A DNA stretch of 64,000 nucleotides from Branchinecta lynchi. Its lineage: Eukaryota > Arthropoda > Branchiopoda > Anostraca > Branchinectidae. Of the stretch, positions 23,077-33,263 are shown in pieces (within the stretch, counting starts at the first letter, position 1; the number at the start of each line of letters is the position of its first letter). Under the pieces are notes generated by a model. The model did not search any database and was not told where the DNA came from. It saw only the letters and a list, made by a program, of their open reading frames with translations. Made by a program: the position numbers and the translations under genes. Where the stretch lies: the NCBI GenBank assembly GCA_023053575.1, contig JAKZAP010000014.1:13914938-13978937 (forward strand), given 5' to 3'.

Positions 23077-23207
23077 TTTACGTTCGCTCAGTAACCCGGT
23101 AAAAAAAAAAAAAAAAAATAGAAAAATGCACTCAAAACACTAAAACACTATATACCATAATATCTAGCCTACACCTTCCCTCCAAACGAAAGACGACGCG
23201 TCACCAG
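23077..23207 (-). other. Gypsy leader with primer-binding site
   Basis: After the 5' LTR end (23208) there is one C and then TGGTGACGCGTCGTC (from 23206 downward). The TGG start complements the CCA of a tRNA; the tRNA species was not identified. A poly(A/T) run is at 23102-23118 just ahead of gag. Confidence 0.7.
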
Positions 23208-23753
23208 TAAACCGATGAGAGGTTCTTGCCCTGATGTTATTACTCTTTATACTCCGACCGGCGGTTTATGTCCCACTTGGGATCATTATCTGGTAGCGTT
23301 CGAGCGGCGGCAGTATTCACCCTTCGAAGACGTATAGGGATCGTAGTCTTTCGTTTAGGGAGGTCGGTTCTTTTTCTTTAACACTTACTTTATTTATTCC
23401 TTTAGTACAACCTGCTTCTGTTAACACGTAAGGTAATCTAATAATACAGACACATGTCTCGCTACAGTCAACTCTCAGAATCATCTCCTCGCTTCGAGCT
23501 TCACATCAAATTCCTATTCTTGCTTATTGCGTAGGAGCTAACCGCAGTCGCTACAAAAGATTAAACCAAACTCCTGATCAAACGTGCCTGAAAACTCAGG
23601 AAGAGGATGTTCAACAACAGGGAACTGATAAGGCTACTTCCATCGTCCCGAGGCTTGAATTATTACCAAATATGGAGTTGCTTTTCTCAGCCCGCATTAT
23701 TTCAGATAACGGAGTCAACTTTGATATTTAATATCCTAATACTATCCGTAACA
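23208..23753 (-). repeat. 5' LTR of the gypsy element
   Basis: 546 bp, partner of 8603-9148 with four differences. It should hold the promoter of the element; no core promoter motif was assigned with confidence. Confidence 0.93.
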
Positions 23754-24057
23754 TACTTGTCTGATGACAAAATGGTTTCCACCATCGTGCTCAGCATGTC
23801 GTCTTACCCCATAATCCACTATCAAATTAGCTGTTTTAAAATAGTTTGTTTGCCCCTTAATTTGAACCCCCTCCCCCACCCCTAAATGTAGGGCTACAAA
23901 ACCCATTTACGAACTCGACTGGTCCGATGACCCAACGAATCCCCACACCAAGTTTCATCAAAATATCTCATTCCCTTCGAGAGTTATCGTGCTTACAGAC
24001 GGACAACTTTTGCGTTGTCATAGGTTTCCCTCCACTTACGTTTTTGGATCCCAAAAA
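23754..24057 (+). repeat. BPE copy a, right part
   Basis: Starts with the TACT target duplication and continues the unit interrupted at 8602 (TACTTGTCTGATGACAAAA). The standard right end of BPE follows: TTTGCCCCTTAATTTGAA, CACCAAGTTTCATCAAAA, CGAGAGTTATCGTGCTTACA, CTCCACTTACG and TTTTTGGATCCCAAAAA at 24041-24057. Confidence 0.85.
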
Positions 24058-24122
24058 TATGATCGGTAGACAATAGGAAACAACTGTTTCCAGTCGAAAA
24101 AAATAATTGTTTACGACTTTTT

Positions 24123-25380
24123 GGGATCCCAAAACGTAAGTGGAGGGATACCTATGACATCGCAAAGGTTGTCCGTCTGTCCGTCTGTAAGCACGATAAC
24201 TCTCGAAGGGAATGAGATATTTTGATGAAACTTGGTGTGAGGATTCGTTGGGTCGTCGGACCAGTCAAGTTCGTAGATGGGCTTTGTAGCCCTACATTTA
24301 GGGGCGGGGGAGGGGGTTCAAATTGAGGCACAAACAAACTATTTTAAAACAGCTAATTTGATAGTGGATTATGAGGTAAGAAGACATGCTGAACACGATG
24401 GTCAAAGACTATTTTGTCATCGGACAAGTAGTTCGCCCGGAATCCGGCAAAAACCGGAAAGTTTGTAAGGTAAAAGTTTCATGTGAAGTTGATTAAATGC
24501 TTGATGTAAGGGTAAGAAGACATGCTGAGCACGACGGTGAAAACCATTTTCTCGCTGGACGAGTAGTTCGTCCGGAATCCGGCAAAACCGGAAAGTTGGT
24601 TCGAAGTAACAGTTTCATTTGAAGTTGATCAAATGTTTAATTTAGGGGTAAGAAGACATACTGAACCCGATGGGGAAAACCATTTTCTCGCCGGACAACT
24701 AGTTCGCCCGGAATCCGGCCCAAACCGGAAAGTTTGTTAAAATTAAAAGTTTTATTTTGAGTTGATTGGATGTTCGATTTAGGGCAAGAAGACATGCTGA
24801 ACACTTATGTAAAAACATTTTCTACCTGGACACGTAGTTCCCCCCGAATCCGGCCAAAACCGGAAAATTATTAGAAGCTTAAGTTTTATTTCTAGTTGAT
24901 TAGATAACCGATTTCAGGGTAAGAAGAGATGCTGAATCCGTGTTTGACAATCATATTTTACCCGGAAATTTAGTTCGACCGGAATCCGGCTGGGGTCGGA
25001 AAATTTGTTCTAAGTTAAGTTTTTATTTGAAGTTGATTAGATGTTCATTATTGGGGAAAGAAGATACCCTGAGTTCGTTTTTGAGCTTTCTTTTTTCGCC
25101 GGACAAGTAGTTCTGGAGTTCGGCCGAAACCAGGAAATTGGCAGAAGTGGCAGGAAGTTTTCCTCAAAACAGATATGAATTATAGGGGTAAACACACATA
25201 CTGAATCCATATCTGAACTTGCTTTTCTCAGATGACTAGCTATTTGGCATTAATCTGTTTCTGGATTTTAATTGTAAATGTTCAAGGAGGTTGGCGATGA
25301 CTGGATCTGGCTAAGACAAGACCCAGTTGTCTGGATCAGATATTGAATTTTTGGGATCCCATCAAAACCTTTGGTCTTGT
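24123..25380 (-). repeat. BPE copy b, complete, inverted
   Basis: Runs from GGGATCCC at 24123-24130 to GGGATCCC at 25353-25360 and the ACAAGACC end (minus strand) at 25373-25380. It includes GTCCGTCTGTCCGTC, GATGAAACTTGGTGTGAGG and six ~136-bp internal units. It faces copy a, separated by about 65 bp. Confidence 0.88.
24340..25215. repeat. 136-bp tandem array inside BPE copy b
   Basis: The anchor TAGTTCG or close variants falls at 24431, 24566, 24702, 24837, 24973 and 25110, giving spacings of 135-137 bp. Each unit carries GGTAAGAAGACATGCTGAAC, TTTTCTCGCCGGACAAGTAG, CCCGGAATCCGGCAAAAACC and GTTGATTAGATGTTCGATTT. The same unit recurs in every BPE copy in this window. Confidence 0.9.
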
Positions 25381-25511
25381 CCAACTGTTTTCAGTTGTTA
25401 ACGATTGTTAACAACTGGAAATATGTTCCATAATACAACTGAAAAAAAAAAGAAAAAAAAAGCTGAAAGCTCATATGGCACTTGCAAGAATAGGCAACAT
25501 GTTGGCAGGAG

Positions 25512-27690
25512 TTTTTTATGGCACTTGCCCTTCGGCCAAGTGCCATATAGCGATCGCAATTTCTGTCCGTCCGTCGGTCTGTCGGTCTGTCCAGGTTTTG
25601 CTAGTTCGGGCACTTCCAGATAAGCTAGGACGATAAAACTTGGCAAGCGTATCAGGGACCCCAAATGATTAAGTTGGAAATAGTCACTTCCCCGATCCAA
25701 GCACCGTGGGGGGAGTGGAGGGAGGGGGAATCCGGAATCTTGAGGTATTTTTAACTTTTGAACGGGTGATCGGATCTCGATGAAACTTGATATTTGGAAC
25801 GACCTCATGCCTCAGACGACCCACTTAAAATCCGGACCGGATCCGGTGACTTTTGGGGGGAGCTGGAGGGGGCAACCGGAAATCTTGGGAAACGCTATGA
25901 GTGGAGGGATCGAGATGAAACTTAGTGGGAAGACACCTAGCAAACACTAGATACATCATTGACATAACCGAGCCGATTCGGGTACTGTGGGGGGGGGAGT
26001 GGAGGGAGGGGGAATCCGGAATCTTGAGGTATTTATAACTTTTGAACGGGTGATCGGATCTCGATGAAACTTGATATTTGGAAAGACCTCTTGCCTCAGA
26101 CGACCCACTTAAAATCCGGACCGGATCCGGTGACTTTTGGGGGGGGAGCTGGAGGGGGCAACCGAAAATCTTGGGAAACGCTATGAGTGAAGGGATCGAG
26201 ATGAAACTTGGTGGGAAGACACCTAGCAAACACTAGATACATCATTGACATAACCGAGCCGATTCGGGCACTGTGGGGGGGAGTGGAGGGAGGGGGAATC
26301 CGGAACCTTGAGGTATTTATAACTTTTGAACGGGTGATCGGATCTCGATGGAACTTGATATTTGGAAAGGCCTCATGCCTCAGACGACGTACTTAAAATC
26401 CGAACCGGATCCGGTGACTTTTGGGGGGAGCTGGAGGGGGCAACCGGAAATCTTGGGAAACGCTATGAGTGGAGGGATCGAGATGAAACTTGGTGGGAAG
26501 ACACCTAGCAAACACTAGATACATCATTGACATAATCGAGCCGATTCGGGTACTGTGGGGGGAGAGTGGAGGGAGGGGGAATCTTGAGGTATTTATAACT
26601 TTTGAACGGGTGATCGGATCTCGATGGAACTTGATATTTGGAAAGACCTCATGCCTCAGACGACCCACTTAAAATCCGGACCGGATCCGGTGACTTTTGG
26701 GGGGAGCTGGAGGAGGCAACCGGAAATCTTGGGAAACGCTATGAGTGGAGGGGTCGAGATGAAACTTGGTGGAAAGACACCTAGAAAACACTAGATACAT
26801 CATTGACATGACCGAGCCGATTCGGGCACTGTCGGGGGAGTGGAGGGAGGGGAATCCGGAATCTTGAGGTATTTATAACTTTTTAACGGGTGACCGGATC
26901 TCGATGAAACTTGATATTTGCAACGACCTCATGCCTCAGACGACCCACTTAAAATCCGGACCGGATCCGGTGACTTTTGGGGGGAGCTGGAGGGGGCAAC
27001 CGGAAATCTTGAGAAACGCTGTGAGTGGAGGGATCGAGATGAAACTTGGTGTGAAGATACATCATTGACATAACCGAGCTAATTCGGGCACTGTGGGGGG
27101 AGTGGAGGGAGGGGGAATCCGGAATCTTGAGGTATTTATAACTTTTGAACGGGTGGTCGGATCTCGATGGAACTTGATATTTGGAAAGGCCTCATGCCTC
27201 AGACGACCCACTTAAGATCCGGACCGGATCCGGTGACTTTTGGGGGAGTTGGAGGGGTTAACCGGAAATCTTGGGAAACGCTATGAGTGGAGGGATCGAG
27301 ATGAAACTTGGTGGGAAAACATCTAGCAAACACTAGATACATCATTGACATGACCGAGCCGATTCGGGCAATGTTGGGGGAGTGGAGGGAGAGGGAATCC
27401 GGAATCTTGAGGTATTTATAACTTTTGAACGGGTGACCGGATCTCAATGAAACTTGATATTTGGAAAGACCTCATGCCTCAGACGACCCACTTAAAATCC
27501 GGACCGGATCCGGTGACTTTTGGGGGGAGCTGGAGGGGAGAACCGGAAATATTGGAAAACGCTATGAGTGGAGGGATCGAGATGAAACTTGGTGGGAAGA
27601 CACCTAGCAAACACTAGATATATAATTGACATAACCGAGCCGTGCCTACTCGTAACAAGTGCCATATGAGCTCGTAGCTCTTGTTGTTTG
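25512..27690 (+). repeat. E-family element, copy 1
   Basis: Left end TTTTTTATGGCACTTG with a hairpin (GGCACTTG ... CAAGTGCC, loop CCCTTCGGC), then GCGATCGCAATTTCTGTCC and runs of CGGTCTGTC. A GATAAAACTTGG block and a tandem core follow. The right end is CAAGTGCCATATGAGCTCG plus TAGCTCTTGTTG. The ends form subterminal inverted repeats (ATGGCACTTG/CAAGTGCCAT). Upstream at about 25468-25486 another inverted piece of the right end (AGCTCATATGGCACTTG) is present. Non-coding. Confidence 0.85.
25690..27640. repeat. ~280-bp dimeric tandem array in E copy 1, seven units
   Basis: CTAGCAAACACTAGATACAT recurs at about 25937, 26223, 26505, 26781 (variant), 27053 (deleted variant), 27323 and 27604. Each unit is made of two ~140-bp halves that share GGATC-GATGAAACTTG, a CCGG-rich block (ACCGGATCCGGTGACTTT or CCGATTCGGGCACTGT), a G-run plus AGTTGGAGGG-like tract, and AACCGGAAATCTTG or AATCCGGAATCTTG. 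Open frames on either strand are by-products of the repeat. Confidence 0.9.
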
Positions 27691-28170
27691 GGAACTTTTT
27701 ACAGAGTCGAATATTATTTTATTATACACTAGTAAGTAAAAAGTAGATTCCATGAACATTTTTCCATTAAAATTAAAAAAGAGATTAATCATCTGAGAAA
27801 ACCAAGTTCAGATATTGAATCAAAGCCAGGCTTCACCTTCCAGATTCCCAGACGTCTGGGGCTTCCGCATAGTCAAGCCAACCCTTCCAGATTTTCATGA
27901 TAATGATGAAAGCTAAATATGCTGTTCTTCAAAATTTCCTAGATGTCCCCTTTACATTTCAAATATCTCTTGCATCCCAGTCGCAACTGTCAATCACTTT
28001 CTCTTTTCTTCCCCCATTTGCATATTTGTTGTGTCTCTCGAACGGGTTGCCTCTATGGCACCTTCCAGACATCCGGAATCTGGGGTGTCCAACACCCTGG
28101 ACTTTCAGACGTTCTTGGCATGGCTTCACCTTCCAGATCCGTCACAACGAAAACGGCTGTCTAGAATCCG
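27691..28170. other. Unassigned spacer between E copy 1 and BPE copy c
   Basis: Includes pieces resembling BPE left-end flank (CATTAAAATT, ATCATCTGAGAAAACCAAGT). Otherwise no gene or clear repeat; a 96-codon frame at 27897-28187 has no recognisable content. Confidence 0.35.
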
Positions 28171-28175
28171 GAAGA

Positions 28176-29362
28176 ACAAGACCATAGGTGTCGATGGGAT
28201 CCCAAAAATCTAAGATTTGATCCAGACAATTGGGTCTTGTCTTCGCCAGGCTAATCATCAGAGAGAACCGAGCTCAGATATTCTATCTACCTATCTATCT
28301 ATCTATAAGCCATATATATTTTGACGATACTGACCGAAACTTCCTGCTTTACTACTGCCAAATTTGCGGTTTCAGCCGAATTCCGAGCGAACTACTAGCC
28401 CAGCAAAAAAAGAAAATTCAGAAACGAAACCGGCATATCTTTTTATCCTTATAAAGAACATCTAATCAACTTTAAATAAAACTTTGACTTAAAAGAAAAT
28501 GCGGGTTCAACAGGATTCCGGACTAATTATATGTCCGGGTAAATACCATCATCATGTACAGAATGAGCGTCTCTCCTTACCCCTAAATCTATCATCTAAT
28601 CAACTTGAGATAAAGCTTTTGCTTTTAACATATTCTCCGGTTTTGGCCGGATTACAGGCGAACTAGTTGTCCGGCGAGAAAATGGTTTTCACCATCGGGT
28701 TCAGCATGTCTTCTTACCCCTAAATCAAACATTTAATCAACTTCAAATGAAACTGTTACTTCGAACCAACTTTCCGGTTTTGGCCGGATTCCGGACGAAC
28801 TGCTTGTCCGGCGAGAAAATGATTTTCACCCTCATGCTCAGCATGTCTTCTTACCCATAAATCAAACATTTAATCAACTTCAAATTAAACTTTTACTTTT
28901 AACCAACTTTCCGGGTTTTGCCGGATTCTGGACGAACTACTCGTCCAGCGAGAAAATGGTTTTCACCGTCGTGCTCAGCATCTCTTCTTACCCCTGAATC
29001 GAGCATTTAATCAACTTCACATGAAACTTTTACCTTTAACAAACTTTCCGGTTTTTGCCGGATTCCGGACTACTTGTCCGGCGAGAAAATATTTTCACCA
29101 TCGTGCTCAGCATGTCGTCTTAGCCCATAACCGACTATCACATTAGCTGTTTAAAAATATTTTGTTTGTCCTTTAATTTGAACCCCCTCACCCACCCCCA
29201 AATACAGAGCCCATCTACGAATTCGACCTTACCCTTGACCCAAACAATTCTCACACCAAGTTTCATCAAAATATCTCATTCCCTTCGATAGTTATCGTGC
29301 TTACAGACGGAATGACAACTTTTGCGATGTCATAGCTGATTCCTCTTACGTTTTGGGATCTC
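28176..29362 (+). repeat. BPE copy c, complete
   Basis: ACAAGACC at about 28177, GGGATCCC at 28196-28203, GGGTCTTGT near 28230, about five ~136-bp units, then the right end (CTTAATTTGAACCCCCTC, CACCAAGTTTCATCAAAA, TTCCTCTTACG) and GGGATCTC at 29355-29362. A (CTAT)n tract lies at 28286-28305. The right end is 113 bp upstream of the BCAS2 start codon. Confidence 0.85.
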
Positions 29363-29474
29363 AGAAATCTAGAAGATGAAGCCTCACCTTGACTCTTTTA
29401 GACTGTAACTTCCGACGCTTAGCTTTTACTCTATGACCCAGGAAATTACACCCAGGATTTGAAAGTGATACAGC
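29363..29474 (+). promoter_or_regulatory. 5' flank of BCAS2 (promoter and/or 5' UTR)
   Basis: The only unique sequence between BPE copy c and the BCAS2 ATG. It has no clear TATA box. Transcription start could lie here or inside the BPE right end; an upstream untranslated exon cannot be excluded. Confidence 0.4.
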
Positions 29475-29570
29475 ATGCCGGCCCTTACTGGATCATCTCA
29501 GTCTTCTGTGTTTATTGATGCTTTGCCATATATTGATCAGGGATATGATGAGCCTGGAGTTAGAGAAGCA
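29475..29570 (+). CDS. BCAS2: BCAS2/SPF27 pre-mRNA splicing factor, coding exon 1
   Basis: ATG at 29475 opens 32 codons ending at the donor GCA|GTAAGTG (29571). The peptide contains DALPYIDQGYDEPGVREA, which closely matches the conserved N terminus of BCAS2/SPF27 (DALPY-DQGY--PGVREA in vertebrates). The exon ends in phase 0 and joins the phase-0 acceptor at 44261, giving a predicted 216-residue protein, close to the about 225 residues of the human protein. BCAS2 is a core subunit of the Prp19/CDC5L (NTC) complex that stabilises the activated spliceosome in the nucleus. The exon is too short to stand out as a reading frame and was found by looking for the missing N terminus. A decayed non-LTR fragment begins almost directly after the donor. 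Confidence 0.93.
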
Positions 29571-29589
29571 GTAAGTGAAAATTTTCAGA

Positions 29590-30625
29590 TCCCTATTCGA
29601 GCTGCCAGAATGTCACTGGACTAGGCTAAGGTATTCTTTATTTTTATGGAGACATTACTTCTGGCGTGAATCTGTCTGTTGTCTCTCTGTTAAAATTTTG
29701 GTATGGTCATTTTCAGTAAGGCTCAAATGGCAAGGTAGCTTGTCAGAGATTATTCCAGTCTTAACTGGTGTTCGTCAAGGGGGAGTCTTGTCTCCCTACA
29801 TCTTCAACATCAGCCATATCTTCTTGTCTTGATTCTTTGCATCCTGCTTACTTTTATAAAGACCATGCCTTCAGCTACATAGCTTACACGGATGACTTGC
29901 TCTTAGTAAGCCGTACCCGATCCACACTCACCAAAAATGTATGTAAGCTGTCGTTGGAACTTCTCAAAGTCGGTCTTGAAGTTAACCTCTCAAAATGTGA
30001 GTACCTGCATTTCAAACCTTAGTCAAATTGTTTGAATGCTAAAGCTTCTATCTCTCTTGCATCGTTCGTCGTCAGATCAACAGAATATCTACAATGGCTT
30101 GGCATAACATTCAAATCCTCATTGTCAAAATTTTGCTCTTCGGTTGTTCAAAAAGTTTCTAGATCAATCCGTACCGCCTATGGGCGCATCGTCCCGAAAC
30201 GGGGGCGCTATAATCGTAAAGCTTTGGGAAAATTTTACAGCACCTTCTGCGCTCCTTCTATACTATTTCGTTCTGGTGTCACTCATGTTCTGCAAAAGAA
30301 GGAGATAAAAAAGATGAGATCATGGTATTTTAAATATGCAAAGTACCTGCTCCACTTGTCGAAATTATGCCGTAACCATACTTTGACGGAAAAGTTCAAA
30401 ATTGAAGATGCAAGTGTTACCATTTTGGATGTTTCTTCTTCGCTATCAAAAATCATTGACAAAAGAACCCAACCAGCGCACAACCTTCTGCACTGCTTCC
30501 TGCCCGCCGATTGAAATTAAGTGTCTTTTTGTGTATGTTTATGTGTTTTATTTACTTTCTTCATTTACTCCGCTTTCTGAAAACGGCGGGTTATAAATAA
30601 GTTACTTACTTACTTACTCTGGCAG
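29590..30625 (+). pseudogene. Non-LTR retrotransposon 3' half (reverse transcriptase)
   Basis: Broken frames contain VLTGVRQGGVLSPYIFN (RT block with GxxQG-x-LSP), a frameshift near 29.81 kb, then IAYTDDLLLVSRT (catalytic YxDD as YTDD) and VGLEVNLSKCEYLHF. From 30032 a thumb-like region follows with YLQWLGITF and FRSGVTHVL. The 3' end runs through TTTCTGAAAACGGCGGGTTA and ATAAATAAG to a (TTAC)n tail at about 30600-30618. It is 5'-truncated, has several stops, and lies sense to BCAS2 immediately after exon 1. Confidence 0.85.
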
Positions 30626-30762
30626 AACTCTCATTTATCTCTAATCTCCTGCCTGTCTCATAGTGAAAGTAGACTTTAAACATGATACCATTGAAACTGT
30701 CCAGTTTCAGCTTTGCTAGGGTAATCCTCCCAAACTTTTCTTCTCATATCTTCTTATTGTTA

Positions 30763-31273
30763 GGGTACGAGCGGTAGTAGTTGGGCAGTTAACTCCTCGC
30801 TTAGCTTTGAATCACCTTAAAAACTAAACCACTCAACTCACAGATCTCATTTATGTATTAAAAAAATTGTTTGAAAATCAGGCTTCTTTTGGCCGTTTCT
30901 TGACACCACTGTTGCCAAACAAGAATGCTCCAGTTGATTTTCACATATTCTGCCCTAAAGTATATTCACGGGCGGTCTTTTTTGTGCTCAGATAATCACA
31001 GGCGGTCACGCGTAAACTCGGGTGGCTTCATTCGGGTTTTGACACTTCTGGTGGTTTGTGCTACTGATTTTTATACAGCAATAGTGGACGGAAATTGAGC
31101 TTCAGCAGAAGAAAATAATATACGAAGCACAATATCTGAAATTACTTCACGAGGAAGAAAAATCAGGTTGCTTAAACCAAGTGCGCAAGATTAACCCTTG
31201 GCGGGGTGCTAGCAGGAACTGGTTAATGTAGTGCCCATGTTTATCTGCCGTCCGCGTACTGCCGCTCGTACCC
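30763..31273. mobile_element. 511-bp TIR element with TA duplication
   Basis: Starts GGGTACGAGCGGTAGTA and ends with the complement TACTGCCGCTCGTACCC, flanked by TA at 30761-30762 and 31274-31275. No coding sequence. A TA duplication fits Tc1/mariner-type or similar non-autonomous elements, but the TIR family was not identified. Confidence 0.7.
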
Positions 31274-31275
31274 TA

Positions 31276-31900
31276 TTATGTGCATCACTTTCCTGTTATT
31301 AATTAGGCTAAACCTATAGCATGGGGTCACATAGCATAAATCTTGGGATTCCAAAATGTATATAGTAGCAGCCCTCAATCCCAGATTGCCTAGGCAATGC
31401 AATGCTGATGCAATGCGGATGTAGGCTCTGCATTTTGTTCAAATATCCTTTATCTTGATCAGCACCACTCTTGGATAGTAGCTATGATTTATCAACAGTT
31501 AGTTTCTCAAAGTTTAGTCCAATTTTTTTTTCCTTTTTTTTCGTATATGGTTTTCAGCTGCTCATTTTACAAATCAATTATAATTATAATTTAATCTTGT
31601 ATAACCAAGCCTGATATCGCTTTTACAAGAACCAATGGCTGAACCAAGTGTTAATCCATTGGTTCATTCTTTTCGAAAATCAGTTCATTCCTGACGGTGG
31701 TGTCCAGGAGTGTCATTTCATGGAGACCGGGGGGGGGGGGTACTGGGCCGTGTTTATATTCTAAAATGAAGATCTTACGAAGTAAACTGTTTCCGATCTC
31801 ACCTGTCGAAGATTTGCATTCCAGAATACAAAAAAAAAATTAATCTGCATTTTGGGAGGAGGGGGAAGTACCTGTCAGTTGAGGTTATTCATTTCTTTAG
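31276..31900. other. Unassigned intronic sequence
   Basis: Contains a G10 run at about 31730 and no recognised gene or array. Confidence 0.35.
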
Positions 31901-31904
31901 GCTT

Positions 31905-32390
31905 TTCATTTAAGCTTTCGCTAAAAGCGAAGCTTCCAACGACTTTACCCAGAACAAGCTAAACTAGTCGCAGCAGGCAAAAATTTTTAAATCTATCTTT
32001 TTTCCGGAAAAATGTAATCTGTAGCCTACCTACCATACCATACCAGTTCTTTTGATGTGTTTCAAACCCCCCAGAATTTCAAGCTTAAAACTCCAACCAA
32101 ATGAAACAAGTTCTTCCAAATAGAGAATACTACGAAATGCACCACAGGCAAAAATTTGTGGAAACACTAATGAGCAGAGGGCCTTTTTTGCGATCCTAAA
32201 TAAAAGTAAGGCAACTTGTGGAAGCACAGATCTTTCCACCAGAAAAGTAGTGGCAATCATCAGTAAAGAAGGTAGCCTTCAAAGTAGATTTGTTCTAAAT
32301 TTACAACAAAAGAGGTAGTTTTCACGTTAAAAGACAGCTTAATGCTGGAGTACTGCAATCTCGTCATTGCACCGCATCCCGTCATTTACT
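31905..32390 (-). repeat. Single copy of the ~322-bp hairpin repeat
   Basis: Inverted relative of the three tandem units at 38000-38830. It carries AAGCTTTCGCTAAAAGCGAA (hairpin), TTCCGGAAAAA, TGTGTTTCAAACCCCCCAGA and TACTACGAAATGCACCACAG. Confidence 0.75.
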
Positions 32391-32799
32391 TTTCGAGATT
32401 ATGACCACACCAAGAATCGATCAAGAAAAGAATCCCAATTTGACAATAAGTCTTTTTTCGATCATCGTTGTGCAGCCAGATCAACCAAAAGGCAGATTGT
32501 GGGTACAAACAGGCAAACCACCCACAAACAAAACAAGGAAAACAGGTTTGCCTAATTTTTTCAAGAACAGAATGGAACGAAAAAGTGTTTGAAGGTGCAT
32601 TAAAAAAAAAAATTACGATGAGACAGACTTCTGGTCTTGGCCCGACAGAAATGAACAGAATCTTATTTGATTTCTTCGGTATGCGAAAAGATCCCGGTTT
32701 GCCGAAGAGACTTAAACTAGTCTGCAGAATTTGATTTCTTTATGTATAAAAATAGAATCCAATTAAAGTTGAACTCTCCGTCTTCATCCCATAAAACTT
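32391..32799. other. Unassigned intronic sequence
   Basis: Overlapping small frames (32367-32734) lack recognisable motifs. The end of this stretch grades into D-family sequence (CCGACAGAAATGAACAGAAT, TTGCCGAAGAG). Confidence 0.3.
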
Positions 32800-33250
32800 T
32801 GCAGTCATTTGATTTCTTGTGTAGAAAAATCTCAGTTTTACGACGAGACATGCACTTTCGGGATTGACAAATTTTACGGAATTTTGATTATTGCGTGTAA
32901 TGAGATGCTGATCGGCCGTCGTGGCTTAAACTTTCCCGGTGGGCCGACAAATGTTTGCAGAATTTGGTTTCTTACGTGTAGAACCAACCCGATGTGCCGA
33001 CAAGAATACTGACACCCGACAAAAGCATTCAGAATTCTTGTGAACTTCTGTGTTTTGCCCGACAAGACTGTAAAGTTTATTTCTTTCGTCTAAATAGACG
33101 CCGATTTGCCGATGAACTTAAACTTTGGGGATGCGCCGTGGATCCACCCGGTAAACTTTTACAGATTTTGATTTTTTACGTGTAAAAGAACCCGATGTGC
33201 CGACGAGAATACCGACGCCCGACAAGACCGTACAGCGTTTGATTGATTTC
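32800..33250 (-). repeat. D-family repeat, several diverged units
   Basis: Recurrent GTGCCGAC(A/G)AGAATAC, CCCGACAA and TTTGATTTCTTACGTGTA motifs. The same sequences form the arrays at 37130-38010 (opposite orientation) and 43370-44150. Confidence 0.7.
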
Positions 33251-33263
33251 ATCTGTGTTCTTA

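Larger units (their letters stand above)
8603..23753 (-). mobile_element. Complete-length Ty3/gypsy LTR retrotransposon with a nested non-LTR insertion
   Basis: A 15,151-bp element transcribed on the minus strand. It has two 546-bp direct LTRs (8603-9148 and 23208-23753) with four differences, flanked by a TACT duplication. In transcription order it holds 5' LTR, a primer-binding site starting TGG one base after the LTR, gag, a gag/pol frameshift site, pol (protease, reverse transcriptase, RNase H, integrase), a long 3' untranslated stretch, a purine-rich tract and the 3' LTR. Pol is interrupted by a 3.3-kb non-LTR insertion (about 16874-20218), a frameshift near 15.9 kb, an in-frame TAA at 14388-14390 and a frameshift near 13.69 kb, so this copy cannot make intact Pol. 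No env-like frame was recognised. LTR identity of about 99.3% indicates a recent insertion. Confidence 0.93.

Noticed and set aside
25690..27640. Periodic array considered as CRISPR
   Set aside because: Units are ~280 bp without short conserved repeats and unique spacers, in a eukaryotic context with no cas genes.
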